In this document: one piece after another, positions 11,279-22,569 of the stretch
Numbering within the stretch: the stretch's first letter is position 1
How the letters are laid out: every line of letters begins with the position of its first letter
Source: Artemisia argyi
Taxonomy: Eukaryota > Streptophyta > Magnoliopsida > Asterales > Asteraceae
Direction of reading: 5' to 3'
DNA: 64,000 bases
Assembly: GCA_030686995.1 (NCBI GenBank)
Contig: CM060696.1
Coordinates: 11,080,487 to 11,144,486 of the forward strand
The notes under the pieces: generated by a model
Told to the model about the DNA's origin: nothing
The model's database searches: none
Seen by the model: the letters and a program-made list of their open reading frames with translations, nothing else
Position numbers and translations under genes: made by a program

Positions 11279-11846
11279 CTTATAAAAGCGGCTATGGTTA
11301 ATTGATTTTATGCATGTTAATGTTTCATAAGCTCAGTTTATGTAGCTGCTTTTGAATATTTTCGGCTTATATAAGTTTCTTATGCTTGTGTAAGCCAAAA
11401 AAGTTAAATAAGCCACAAGCATTAAGCTTATGAAACGTAAGCCAAAAACCACTTAACCCATAAGCCACAAGAAGTGAGGTAATGATATATATGAGTTCTG
11501 TATTTATGTTTTTTTCATTTATGTTGCCCAAAACCAATAACTAAAGTAAAGGCATCATTATCATTTATCAGTCTATTTAAAGAATAAATAAGCTACAATA
11601 AGTAAGCCCAAACATATGATTAATTAAACGCACATAACTAAAGTAATGGCATCATTATCGTTTATCAGTCTATTTACACAATTAAAAAGCTACCAAAAGT
11701 TAGCCCAAAACCAATTATCCCATAAGTCGGGTATTTTAGACCAAACCCATGATTAATTAAACGCACATTTCAATTTATAACCGGAAAAAAGTAAACATTC
11801 GTAAGAAAACATAAAGTTAACTGAAATAGTTATATTTGTGAATATG

Positions 11847-13277
11847 TGATGCGTGATTTTGCAACCTTGCAAAAGGTTTTACCTCTCATGGGATCTTGAG
11901 AGATTTTGCAATCTCACCAGGCAATGTACCTGACCGATGTAGTATAGTGTGTGGTAGGTACCGGGAGATTGATCGTTCTCTAGGGGAATAGTGTCGTTAG
12001 GATTAAAATCTAAGTCAACTAGCTCTAAAGGTGAGGGATGATTCTTTTTGTATTTTTATAGTTTATGAAAGAAAATAAAATCTCGGGTATTGGAAGAGTG
12101 GGCGAAATTAGTTTCTAGTCAATTAACCCAAAATTACGACTTAAACAATTAAAATAAAAATAACAAGAAAAGTAAATTGGTAAACTTCTTATAATGAGAA
12201 AATGTGTTTACTTAGATTTCACTACTCCCTAGTTATCTCCTATTGGTATATTGATTTGTTACAATTGTTTGGATGAAGGGTTGCATTCCTTAATACCATT
12301 CGTAGAGGTATGTATGTCCTTCCCCAACTCTATGAGCTTCTATCTCTTCTTATGACGACACGTTTAGTATCCTATCATAGCCTCCTCAATAGTCACTCAT
12401 GCATTAAATACAACCAATAAAATCGTAGTACACATCCGATTACGTTTCTCAAGACGTTCAAGCCTATTACCGTATAGGAGGTTGGCCAGTTTTCTTGAGC
12501 CTAACGCGAGTCAATCATCCACATCAACAAATAACAAACCAATAATCAATAATTAATAACTAGGTTTCATTAGATCTAAGCAAACACTAAAAAACTTAAG
12601 CTAGCATGTTAATGTAAAGAAAAGACAAACAATTAATCAAACAACACATAGACATATTGAATGATTAAAGGAAGAACTTATCTTCAAATGAACATGGAAG
12701 AAAAGAGGGTTTAAAACCCTAAAAATACTGTAAAAGTAGGATTAGGGTTTATCTCCAAAGTTGCACACCTAATGAATGAAAAGTCCAAAACTATATATAG
12801 TGTTTACAAGGCTGACGACGTCATGTTATAAGTCCTGATGCCGTCAGATCGCCGTGTTTCGGGTTCTCAAACTGCCTTCAAACACTTCTGACGCCGTCAC
12901 TTGTTAATTCCTTCTGGGCCGTCTCGTGTACTAGTAAAGCCAGACGACCTCAACTCAAATGCACCTGACGCCGTCAGGTGCAAACTTCACATTTTCTTCT
13001 AGTGCGTCTAGTGTACAAATCCACCATCTTTTCAGCATAAGGTGATGGCGTCAGCTCCAAAGCCTGACGCCGTCAGGTGTAAAAACCTAACTTTCTTGAC
13101 TTTTCTTCATACTTGAGCATAAAAACGTCCGAAAAGCTTCAAAATGCTTCATTTTTCAGAAATCACGTTCCAAGTACCTAAAAAGAGAAAAGGACTGATT
13201 TGAGGTAGTATTTGATCATAAAATCACTATTTAGGGCATAAATGACCCCTAAAAGCGTAACAAATAAATCCTTATCA
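11847..13277 (-). mobile_element. Gypsy-type solo LTR 1 (1431 bp)
   Basis: Flanked by ATATG (11842-11846) and ATATA (13278-13282), a 5-bp duplication with one change. The empty site AATATGAAAAAGAAC is intact in copy B at about 46631-46645. Ends are TG...CA. It is homologous to 35517-36923 and to the LTR at 60279-61699; the internal sequence next to the last shows the sense strand is minus. On that strand there is an array of TGACG inverted repeats (12813-13075), then a TATATATA box (12792-12799). No internal region remains, so it is a product of LTR-LTR recombination. Confidence 0.88.
12792..13075 (-). promoter_or_regulatory. LTR promoter: TGACG inverted-repeat array plus TATA box (solo LTR 1)
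   Basis: Between 12813 and 13075 there are about six full or near matches to TGACGNCGTCA, two TGACG half-sites back to back with one base between, plus further half-sites. TATATATA at 12792-12799 lies 13 bp downstream on the minus (sense) strand. TGACG is the known core for plant TGA-type bZIP factors (as-1-like elements). Use by such factors here is inference. Confidence 0.6.
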
Positions 13278-13477
13278 ATATAAAAAGAACTACCAACGAT
13301 AAGATCGATTGATTGAGGGGAGTGAGTGAAGTGTTTTCTTCTAGTTGAATGTAAAGCGAGCCCTAAAATTTCTCGTATTTTAATTCTGACCGGATCTAAT
13401 TTAGGCGCCCGACCCTTATTTTCCGCTCTTTTAGTATGGTTTTTTTCCCTTCTAATTTTTAATTATGTTTTAAAATA

Positions 13478-13722
13478 CTCCGTCGTTTCAAAATAATTGC
13501 TCCTGGCAAAAAACACATAGTTTAAGAAAAACATAATTATTGCTGATTGCTCTCTTATTATTTGCAAGAAAGACATTTTTACCCTTAACAAAATAATTAA
13601 TGTCTTTTTTAAAGTTTGTAATATTAATGTCAACTAAGGGTAATATGGTAAAATTGATCAAACTTTCTTACTATTTTTAGTATTGAACTACTAAATTGTA
13701 TTATCATCTAGGACGCTGGGAG
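13478..13722. mobile_element. Stowaway-type MITE (copy A)
   Basis: TA at 13476-13477 and 13723-13724 flank a 245-bp segment starting CTCCGTCGTTTCAAAATAAT and ending GGACGCTGGGAG, the familiar CTCC...GGAG ends of plant Stowaway (Tc1/mariner) MITEs. Shared with copy B (48043-48310), so it predates the block duplication. Confidence 0.8.
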
Positions 13723-13786
13723 TAGTTAAAAAGGTTATCTATTAGATTTACACATTTAAATACAAATATGTATTATCATCTATTTA

Positions 13787-14257
13787 GAGGGTGTTTGGAT
13801 TTGCGTTATGATGTAGATTATCTACTTATCACGTTTACAAAACGTGAATAAGTAGTTATTAGTGTTTGGGAGCTTTTTTCAAATAATTGATTATTTGCGT
13901 TTTCATTGAGTCAAAACCACGTTTTGAATAATCTGTGAACGTGGTGCGTTTGCAAAATGCAAAAGTTGATTCTCATGTGGCCTACAAAATGAATGCTTTC
14001 AATACCTATATTGCCCTCTCATTTAATTATCATGTGGCCTATTTTGGTAAGGTAAATGTCCAATTTTGTAATTTTATGCATTAAGTTACAAAATAATCAC
14101 AGTTGCCAAACACTAAAAAAATTGATTATCTAATTATTGCATTATCAAACAACATAATCAAATCCAAACACTATATTTCAAAACCAACAGCTGATTATCT
14201 GATTATCCGTTGTCAAAACGAATAATCTATTTTCAATAAGCAATCCCAAACACCCCC
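13787..14257. mobile_element. Tourist-type MITE, TSD TTA (copy A only)
   Basis: TTA at 13784-13786 and 14258-14260 flanks a 471-bp element with inverted ends GAGGGTGTTTGGATT and (reverse complement) GGGGGTGTTTGGGATT. Copy B has the exact empty site CTATTTACTTATTTT at about 48369-48383. The 3-bp TTA duplication fits the PIF/Harbinger superfamily. No ORF. Confidence 0.88.
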
Positions 14258-14850
14258 TTACTTATTTTGGCTGAATGATGGATTTCCCTAAACATAGAAT
14301 CGACTAAGTCCCGAGCTCGGTTTGTACTTTATCGATAATACCTTTTCGTGGATCCTCCTTAGCTCTGATAATTTGGGATGTGTTGGACTTTTTTTTAGTC
14401 AAATAGCTATCTTTATGTAATAACCCGTAATTCTCAAGCCATTAATTAATCTTAAACACAAAGTATTCTATTATAAAGGTTATTTAACCATTTTCACATG
14501 TATTTTTTTTTTTTATTTAAACGGTGCAACAACAAATGTAAGTTTATATATGTAAGTGATGAGTAAACAAGTGAATGTGGGTTGCTAATTATAGCCAATG
14601 TGGCTCAGCAACCCACGGATCACACAATATCAAAAAAAGGGGTCCGCCCTTTACAATTTTTGTGCCGTGGTCTCTGACATAGGATCTTCCAAATCTTCTT
14701 CATATCTTTCCAAAATATTTGCAAGATCTTACTGGTATCCTATTATGATATTTGTTAAAGACGTTTATTGGTTAGGATGATGCATGTAGTGATGAAATAA
14801 TCCATTTCCATTTTGATTAAAATGTATTAACAAAGTAAACTTGTAAAATG

Positions 14851-15541
14851 TGTTGGAAAATTTAGTGCACTTGTGGGATTTGTTCACACCTGGTAATGGG
14901 CTTGGAGGTACGGAGTGTACACCCATCAGGTCCCTGAACACCCTAACTCTAATAGTGGTTGTGTAGGATTCTGCTGCTAGTATTGGTTTCCACTGATAGT
15001 GGATCCTGCTGCTATCGTCAAGATCCTGCTGATAGCAATTCTGCTGCTAGTAGTATGACTCTGCTGCTGAGCAGACAATCTGCTGCTAGTGATAAGTGGA
15101 TCCTGCTGATGATATGTAACTGATTTGACCTATTCAAATGGCAGTTACATCTATACTTATAACCTCGTTTAATGGGTCAATTAACCACTATTTTAGGCTA
15201 TAATGGGGATAATTATGTGGAGATTAATGGGCCGATTAATTCTCATAATTCCATTTGACTAGCCATGAGTATCTTCCTATAAATAGGAAATCATATTATG
15301 CATGAAAGGAGACACAGAAAACACACAACACTTAAACACGAAGGGTTATTGATTTGTGCCTGAATCACTAACAACATTTGGTCTTATCCCAAGTAGATAT
15401 TCGTGATACCCAGGCATTAGGGTCGAATAGTTTACTTTGGAAAGTGATAACACGATTCCAAGTGATATCCGGTAACCTTAATTGGTACGTAGTTAGGCTA
15501 TTGATTATCTCCACCCTGTTACGGGCGAACAACCACCAACA
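14851..15541 (+). repeat. 5' LTR of copia 1
   Basis: TATAAATA at 15278-15285 marks the likely promoter, putting transcription start near 15310. U3 holds repeated CTGCTGCTAG-like motifs (about 14968-15115). AATAGTTTACTTTG at 15426-15439 is the perfect reverse complement of CAAAGTAAACTATT just beyond the LTR (15544-15557). Confidence 0.96.
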
Positions 15542-15543
15542 AT

Positions 15544-15557
15544 CAAAGTAAACTATT
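15544..15557 (+). other. Non-canonical primer-binding region of copia 1
   Basis: Immediately after the 5' LTR there is no TGG start or initiator-Met match (TGGTATCAGAGC) as copia elements usually have. Instead CAAAGTAAACTATT is exactly complementary to 15426-15439 inside the LTR and to 20694-20707 in the 3' LTR. It could allow pairing with the element's own RNA, or be a leader stem. The gag start codon follows only 12 bases later. Confidence 0.4.
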
Positions 15558-15569
15558 TTGTGATAATCA

Positions 15570-17360
15570 ATGGCTGCTGCTATGAGGCATATGGCTGCTA
15601 ACTTTTCCAAATTGGATAAGTTTGAAGGTGTTGATTTCAGAAGATGGCAAAAGAAGATGCACTTCTTGCTTTCAAGCATGAATGTGGTGTCTGTTCTTAG
15701 TACTGCCATTCCTGAGGATGATGGGGATGATGCTACTGTGGAACAGATAAGGAAAAGAAGCAAATGGGAGAATGATGACCATGTATGCAGAGGTTTGATT
15801 CTCAATGGTATGTCTGATTCTCTCTTTGATATTTATCAGAACGTTGAATCTTCCAAAGAACTTTGGGATTCCTTGGATGCCAAATATATGGCTGAGGATG
15901 CTTCAAGTAAGAAGTTTCTTGTAAGTAATTTCACAAATTACAAAATGACTGATTCAAGACCAGTCATGGAACAATACAATGAACTTCTTGGAATACTTGG
16001 AAGGTTTACACAACATAAAATGAATATGGATGAGGCTATTTCAGTCTCTTGTATCATTGACAAACTCCCTCCTTCTTGGAAAGATTTCAAGCATGCCTTG
16101 AAACATAAGAAGGAAGAACTGACACTTGTTCAGTTGGGTAGTCATTTGCGTATTGAGGATTCCCTCAGGGCGCAGGATAATGACAAGCCAAAGAGTAGCA
16201 ATGCTACTGGTGCACATGTTGTCAATATGATGGAACATAACAATTCCACCAGGTACAATGACAACAAAGGCAAACGTAAACATCAGGACAACACAAGGGC
16301 TGATCCTAACAAGAAGGCAACACCTACTTGTTGGAAATGTGGCAAATCTGGTCACATTAAAAGGGATTGCAAAGGTTTTAAGGTTGGTGGTAAAACCAAT
16401 GGTTCAGGCACTAGTGGTTCGGGGAGTGGTGGTTCTGCCAACTCACTGAAAGGTCAGAATATGTTTAATGAGTCTCTTCAGGTTTATTATGTTACATATG
16501 TATCTGAATCTAACTATGTGCAGGATGATGATGTTGCGTGGTGGGTTGACTCTGGAGCAACTGTTCATGTGTACAAAGATAGAAGATGGTTCAAGACTTA
16601 CGAGTCACTGAATGATGGTTCTATTCTTCACATGGGAAATGAGTCAACAGCTTTGGTGCATGGTCGTGGTTGTGTAGATCTTAGTTTTAGTTCTGGAAAG
16701 ATTGTAACTTTGTTTAATGTTATTCATGTTCCCGATATAAGGGAGAACTTAGTTTCAAGTAGTGTTTTGAATAATCATGGATATAAACAAGTTATTGAAT
16801 CTGATAAATTTATTTTGTCTAAACATGGTGTGTTTACTGGTTTTGGATATTTGTGTAATCAAATGTTCAGGCTTAATGTTGTCACTGACATTGTTAATTT
16901 AGCCTTTTTATCAACCTCTAAACTGAATGACTCTACCTTGTGGCATGCTAGACTTGACCATGTACATTTTAAAAGGATGCAAGACATGTCTAAGGATGGG
17001 TTAATCCCAGCATTTGACATGGACACTGAAAAGTGTAAGACTTGCATGTTGACCAAAATTACTAAGAAACCTTTTCAGGGTGTAAAACGTGAGACTGAGC
17101 TCTTGGAGCTAATACACAGTGACCTGTGTGATTTGCATGCCACTCCCTCTTTAGGGAACAAGAAGTACTTTGTGACATTTATTAATGATGCTTCTAGGTT
17201 TTGTTATGTCTATCTATTACATACCAAGGATGAAGCATTAGATAAATTCAAGGTATTTAAAACAGAAGTTGAGTTGCAACTTAGGTCCCTGATCAAAGAT
17301 TCAGGACTGATAGGGGAGGTGAGTACATGGATACTCTTTATTTTCAGTCTGTTGGTATAA
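15570..17360 (+). pseudogene. Copia 1 gag-protease-integrase (5' part of frameshifted polyprotein)
   Basis: ATG 15570 opens a 596-codon frame. Residues about 1-230 are a copia gag domain (LDKFEGVDFRRWQKKM), followed by a CCHC knuckle at 254-267 (CWKCGKSGHIKRDC). The protease active site D327-S-G is in WWVDSGATVHVY. The integrase zinc region (HARLDHVHF...CKTC) and first catalytic Asp518 (IHSDLCD) follow. A one-base loss, or equivalent, at 17298-17303 then throws the frame, and out-of-frame codons run to the stop at 17360. The second catalytic Asp and the Glu lie in the next frame, so no complete integrase can be made without frameshifting. No slippery heptamer is evident. The rest reads cleanly, so the break is recent. 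Confidence 0.93.
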
Positions 17361-19600
17361 TCCATGAAACGACTGCTCCCTATACTCCTCAACAAAATGG
17401 TATCTCTGAAAGGAAGAACAGGGTACTGAAGGAGATGGTTAATTCCATGTTGTCCTACTCAGGACTGAGTCAAGGGTTCTGGGGTGAAGCTATGTTAACA
17501 ACTTGCTATTTACTTAATAGGGTTCCCAACAAAAGGAACAAGGTTACCCCTTATGAACTCTGGACTAAAAAGAAACCCAACCTGAATTATCTCAGGGTTT
17601 GGGGTTGTAGGGCAGTTGTAAGACTCCCTGATCCAAAGTTAAAAACTTTGGGTGAAAGAGGCATTGAATGCATCTTTGTTGGATATGCTGAGCATTCCAA
17701 GGCTTATAGGTTATATGTTATTGAACCTAATGAATATGTTTCAATTAACTCAATAATTGAATCAAGGGATGCACTATTTGATGAGAATAGATTCTCATCA
17801 GTCCCTAGACCAAGTCAGAGGATTCCAAATGGAACTGATGACATTGGCGTATCAGAGGTCCCTGATGATTTATCATCTCAGGCCCCTGATGAGGTTGTGG
17901 TTCAACAACTTAAACTTGAGCTCAGGAAGAGCAAAAGGGTCAGGACTCCAAAGTCATTTGGATCTGAGTTTCAATTATACTTGATTGAAGGCACAAGGAG
18001 TGAGGTCTCTGACCAATACTCCTATTGCTTCATTGTTGAGGATGATCCCAAAACATTTGAAGAAGCAATGAAGTCCCAGGATGTTGCTTTCTGGAAAGAA
18101 GCAATAAATGATGAGATTGACTCCATCATGGGCAACAACACTTGGGTGTTGGTTGATCTACCACCAGGTTGCAAACCTCTTGGTTGCAAATGGATTTTCA
18201 AAAGGAAAATGAAGGTAGATGGAACTATTGAAAAGTTCAAGGCTAGATTAGTCATTCAGGGCTTTAAACAAAAGTCAGGGATATACTACTTTGATACTTA
18301 TGCCCCTGTGGCACGTATCAGTACCATCAGGCTGCTGATTGCTTTGGCATCAATTCACAATCTGATTATTCATCAGATGGATGTGAAGACAGCTTTTTTG
18401 AATGGTGAATTGGATGAGGAGGTTTATATGAACCAACCTCAAGGCTTCATCATGCCTGGTAATGAAAACAAGGTGTGCAAACTGATTAAGTCTTTATATG
18501 GACTGAAACAAGCACCTAAGCAATGGCATCAAAAATTTGATGAAGTGGTTTTGTCTAATGGTTATGTTCTTAACCAGGCTGACAAATGTGTATATAGCAA
18601 ATTTGATGAATCTGGTAAAGGAGTCATCATTTGCCTATATGTTGATGACATGTTGATCTTTGGCACTGACCGAAATCAAGTTGACCTGACAAAGGTATTT
18701 TTGTCATCAAGGTTCTCCATGAAGGACATGGGGGAGGCACATGTTATCCTTGGTATAAGGATTAAACATGAAAGCAATGGTATATCAATTTCTCAGTCTC
18801 ACTACATTGAGAAGGTACTGAAGAAATTTAATTGCTTTGATTGTACTCCAGTGAGTACTCCCATGGATACCACTGAGAAGCTTATGCTGAACAATGGCAA
18901 AGCTGTATCTCAACTTAAGTATTCCAGGGTGATTGGCTGCTTGATGTATGCCATGACTTGTACAAGGCCTGACATTGCTTTTGTTGTGGGTAAACTGAGC
19001 AGGTATACTAGTAATCCTAGTGCTCAGCACTGGCAAGCAATTCAGAGGGTACTGAAGTATTTGAAGAGAAATATGGATTATAGTCTCTCATATACTGGTT
19101 ATCCTTCAGTGTTGGAAGGTTACACTGATGCAAGTTGGATCAGTAACACTGAAGACAATTCGTCTACCAGTGGTTGGGTATTCCTACTTGGTGGAGGTGC
19201 AATTTCTTGGGCATCCAAGAAGCAAACTTGTATCACCAGTTCAATAATGGAATCTGAATTTGTGGCTCTAGCAGCTGCTGGTAAAGAAGCTGAATGGTTG
19301 AGAAACTTGCTTCTTGAGATTCCATTGTGGCCTAAACCTATAGCACCTATTTCTATCCGGTGTGATAGTGCTGCTACATTGGCAAAGGCTTATAGCCAGA
19401 TGTACAATGGGAAGTCTAGACACTTAGGTGTCAGGCATAGCATGATTCGTGAGCTTATCATGAATGGGGTGATTTCTATAGAGTTTGTTAGATCTCTACA
19501 GAATTTAGCTGATCACTTGACGAAGGGTTTGGCTAGAGACTTGGTTATAAAGTCTGCTAAAGGGATGGGTTTAAAGTCCAACTTGGTTACTGAATGCTAG
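17301..19600 (+). pseudogene. Copia 1 integrase C-half, reverse transcriptase, RNase H
   Basis: In the downstream frame, codons from 17303 encode the DRGGEY integrase block. From the Met at 17327, Glu28 (NGISERKN) completes the DDE set. Further on come the copia RT core [19 protein letters not shown], the catalytic YVDD at residues 438-441, [13 protein letters not shown], and RNase H with TDASW (Asp601), ESEF and CDSAAT. It ends [10 protein letters not shown]...VTEC at 19600. This half is uninterrupted and would supply RT/RNase H activity if joined to Gag. The Met at 17327 lies inside the integrase core, so independent translation is unlikely to be natural. Confidence 0.93.
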
Positions 19601-20118
19601 GACACCCAACTCCCTCCTGAGGAAACTTGGGAGCTGAGTTCAATGTGGAAAGCTGAACATTCAGTGTACTGAAGCACATGTTTTACATACATCCCAATGT
19701 TTGTGCTTGGAACCTGCTGATAAGGAGGATGAAGTCACTACTTCTTAATGGTTATTTTTCTTTGAAAAAGTGCTTGGCAGGAGCATGAATAAAGAGGAAC
19801 CACCTATGTGAATGTTGAAGTTTTGCCGCTTCAGGAAGCTATAGACTTTTAGCTTTTACAACATTTATGAATTGGATATGGACACATGGCTTGTATAGTG
19901 TCAGGAGTGTTTAAGTGTTGGAAAACTTGTGTGTATTTTATCTTCAGGTATTCAAATGGGTTGAAGGGTTCAATTCTTAGAACACCCTGATTCTCGAATA
20001 TTTGAACGTGTAATTTACTAATATGGAAATTCAATCCTCGGGATATTTTCGTTTATGCACTTGTTTTGTATAATGGTTATTTTTCATGCAAGGGAAGTGA
20101 ACTAAATTTGGGGAGGAT
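19601..20118 (+). other. Copia 1 3' untranslated region and polypurine tract
   Basis: About 500 bp without coding potential between the pol stop and the 3' LTR. The purine run TTGGGGAGGAT (20108-20118) abuts the LTR and is the expected plus-strand primer site. I see nothing else in it. Confidence 0.85.
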
Positions 20119-20809
20119 TGTTGGAAAATTTAGTGCACTTGTGGGATTTGTTCACACCTGGTAATGGGCTTGGAGGTACGGAGTGTACACCCATCAGGTC
20201 CCTGAACACCCTAACTCTAATAGTGGTTGTGTAGGATTCTGCTGCTAGTATTGGTTTCCACTGATAGTGGATCCTGCTGCTATCGTCAAGATCCTGCTGA
20301 TAGCAATTCTGCTGCTAGTAGTATGACTCTGCTGCTGAGCAGACAATCTGCTGCTAGTGATAAGTGGATCCTGCTGATGATATGTAACTGATTTGACCTA
20401 TTCAAATGGCAGTTACATCTATACTTATAACCTCGTTTAATGGGTCAATTAACCACTATTTTAGGCTATAATGGGGATAATTATGTGGAGATTAATGGGC
20501 CGATTAATTCTCATAATTCCATTTGACTAGCCATGAGTATCTTCCTATAAATAGGAAATCATATTATGCATGAAAGGAGACACAGAAAACACACAACACT
20601 TAAACACGAAGGGTTATTGATTTGTGCCTGAATCACTAACAACATTTGGTCTTATCCCAAGTAGATATTCGTGATACCCAGGCATTAGGGTCGAATAGTT
20701 TACTTTGGAAAGTGATAACACGATTCCAAGTGATATCCGGTAACCTTAATTGGTACGTAGTTAGGCTATTGATTATCTCCACCCTATTCTGGGCGAACAA
20801 CCACCAACA
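20119..20809 (+). repeat. 3' LTR of copia 1
   Basis: Same length as the 5' LTR and identical by eye except three bases near 20786-20791. TATAAATA at 20546-20553. Followed directly by the target duplication AAATG. Confidence 0.96.
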
Positions 20810-21352
20810 AAATGTACTCCCTCCGTCCCATATTAAATGTTCATGTTAGATGTTTATTAGGAAGTTTATTAAGAACTTACATGTTAGTATATGTGTTACT
20901 AATAAATGTTTTGATTACTCATGCTAATATAGGACTTAATGTCATGTGTTATGGACACCATTTTAGAAATATGTAAAACACACTTATTTTACTTTGTCAT
21001 CTAATGTGGCAGTTATTCCACTTTGATACATACCGGGTCATTTTTCCTTACATGACTTGAATACAACTTAGGAAGCATAGTGTACAAGTAAGTTGTACAT
21101 ATTAATTAATAGTATGCAACATATATTAAAATCTTTTTGTGGTGTTAAATAAAACTTGTAGCTATATATAAAAGACTTGACAATTTTATACTTTGCGTAA
21201 ATAAAGTTTATCATTGTCATCAATAAAATTTAGCAAAGATCGTAAAATATAAATAACGTTTTTTAGACGATATTTGTATTAACAGAGTAATTTATTGAGG
21301 TTTGTAACCAAACAATGGTATAACTAGCTTGTTTCACTAGCTCGTAGCTTTA

Positions 21353-21856
21353 GGGTGGTGGCAATCATGTTTAAAAAAAAAAACCCCCATACCTCTCAAC
21401 CGACCAATAATATCATTCCACTTTATTCATGCTTTTTTATACCTCTCAACCCTTTTTTAGTGGCATCCATGATTCCATACCTCAACTAATTTTATTTTTT
21501 ATTTTCATAAATTATATTAAACAATTTAATAAAAACATAACTCGTCGGATGAAGAAGAAGAGGATGAAACTATTGTAAAAATATGTGAATTGTTTGTGTT
21601 AAATTTTATTGAAAGTGATTTTTTAAACAAAATTTCGTCTAGTATATACAGAAGGATTTTTTTTACCCCGCTCCCCAACGTTCTCTTTTGGTCCAACGTT
21701 CAAAACAATAAATGTAACGGTCACATTTTGCTCCAAACCGTTGAGGCAAATATTGCCGCTCAACCCATACCTCTTCTCATACCGCTGGGGTGGCAACGGT
21801 GTTCACCGGCGGTATGAGCTCATACCGATCCCAAACCGCACCCATTGCCACCACCC
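21353..21856. mobile_element. PIF/Harbinger-like MITE, TSD TTA (copy A only)
   Basis: TTA (21350-21352, 21857-21859) flanks a 504-bp element with inverted ends GGGTGGTGGCAAT in both arms. Copy B reads through the empty site AGCTTTATTCGCC at about 49471-49483. No ORF of note. Confidence 0.85.
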
Positions 21857-22144
21857 TTATTCGCCTCTTTTGTTCAATATTGGTTTTGCTAGACATTAAT
21901 ACATAGACTATAATGGAGATTGCTGTTGGTGGTACATGAAGACAAATTAATGAGAATAACAAAAGATTTTCGGCCGTGAGCCAAAGGATAGTCAAGTATG
22001 TGTTTGCTTGGAATATAAAAATATTTGCAACGTGCAAAATTTAGTGTTCACTGTTAAGTCAAAGTCAACAAACTTCAAGGTTAATTTTCTCAAGCATTCA
22101 TAAACGGGTCACATTGTTATTATCTATTAAAGATCCATTCGAGA

Positions 22145-22495
22145 TTACTATACGAGATCAATGACCATGAGTTTGATACTAACTCTACCTCAGCCGAGCC
22201 CGAATCAGTAGGCAGACATTAAAGTGGACATTAAAGTGAGTGAAGAATACCTAGTTGTGGTAACAAATTTTGTAGGTTTGTACCGGTGTCGCCTTGGGGA
22301 CGTGAAGAAACCTAATGTTAACCATCAACATTGACAAAAACACCGACAGTTATATGTTAAAGTAGCAACCAAGCTCTTAACTGTTGAAAAACTAGAAGTG
22401 ATTGACTTTACGAGTCATGTTGAACTCAGTTCAGAGCCGGTCTTTTGGGAAGCGAATGGAGAAATTAAAATGGGCTGGAAGCTAAGAGGTTTGGA
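22145..22495 (+). pseudogene. GH3 family gene fragment (copy A)
   Basis: The region encodes pieces of the C-terminal half of plant GH3 acyl-acid amido synthetases. It is the counterpart of the clearer copy at 50100-50510. Here an internal deletion of about 50 bp removes the VKVAGLYNSTPKL segment, joining GTCGCCTTGGGGACGTG to AAGAAACCTAATG. KLEVIDFTSH remains readable. No start, N-terminal ATP-binding motif or flanking exons are present. Non-functional. Confidence 0.7.
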
Positions 22496-22569
22496 CCCCC
22501 TAAGGAGCCTCGTTTGGTTGGTTTAAAAGATAAATATATTATGTGATAATATTAAAATTTTTAAATTTA

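Larger units (their letters stand above)
14851..20809 (+). mobile_element. Ty1/copia LTR retrotransposon 1 (5.96 kb, TSD AAATG)
   Basis: Two 691-bp LTRs (14851-15541, 20119-20809) begin TGTTGG and end AACA, and a perfect AAATG duplication lies at 14846-14850 and 20810-20814. I find only three LTR differences, clustered within six bases near the U5 end (CTGTTACGGG against CTATTCTGGG), so insertion was recent. Copy B has the empty site AAATG at 48961-48965. Gag, protease, integrase, RT and RNase H follow in copia order. One frameshift at about 17298-17303 breaks integrase. A polypurine tract (TTGGGGAGGAT, 20108-20118) precedes the 3' LTR. The RT/RNase H style resembles the Tork lineage (judgement). 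Confidence 0.97.

Noticed and set aside
11281..11850. ATAAGC/GCTTAT-rich stretch as a separate MITE
   Set aside because: Inverted ATAAGC motifs are suggestive, but no target duplication or empty site was found because both blocks contain it.
12813..13075. CRISPR-like or satellite interpretation of the TGACGCCGTCA repeats
   Set aside because: Spacing is irregular, repeats are 11 bp and inverted, and the sequence is inside a plant LTR next to a TATA box.
17298..17330. Programmed frameshift between the two copia 1 frames
   Set aside because: It falls inside the integrase catalytic core, where no copia element frameshifts, and no slippery heptamer is evident; a one-base loss is simpler.
20815..20837. 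TACTCCCTCCGTCCCATATT, a Stowaway-like terminus just right of copia 1
   Set aside because: Only one end recognised, no partner terminus or length established; probably a remnant.
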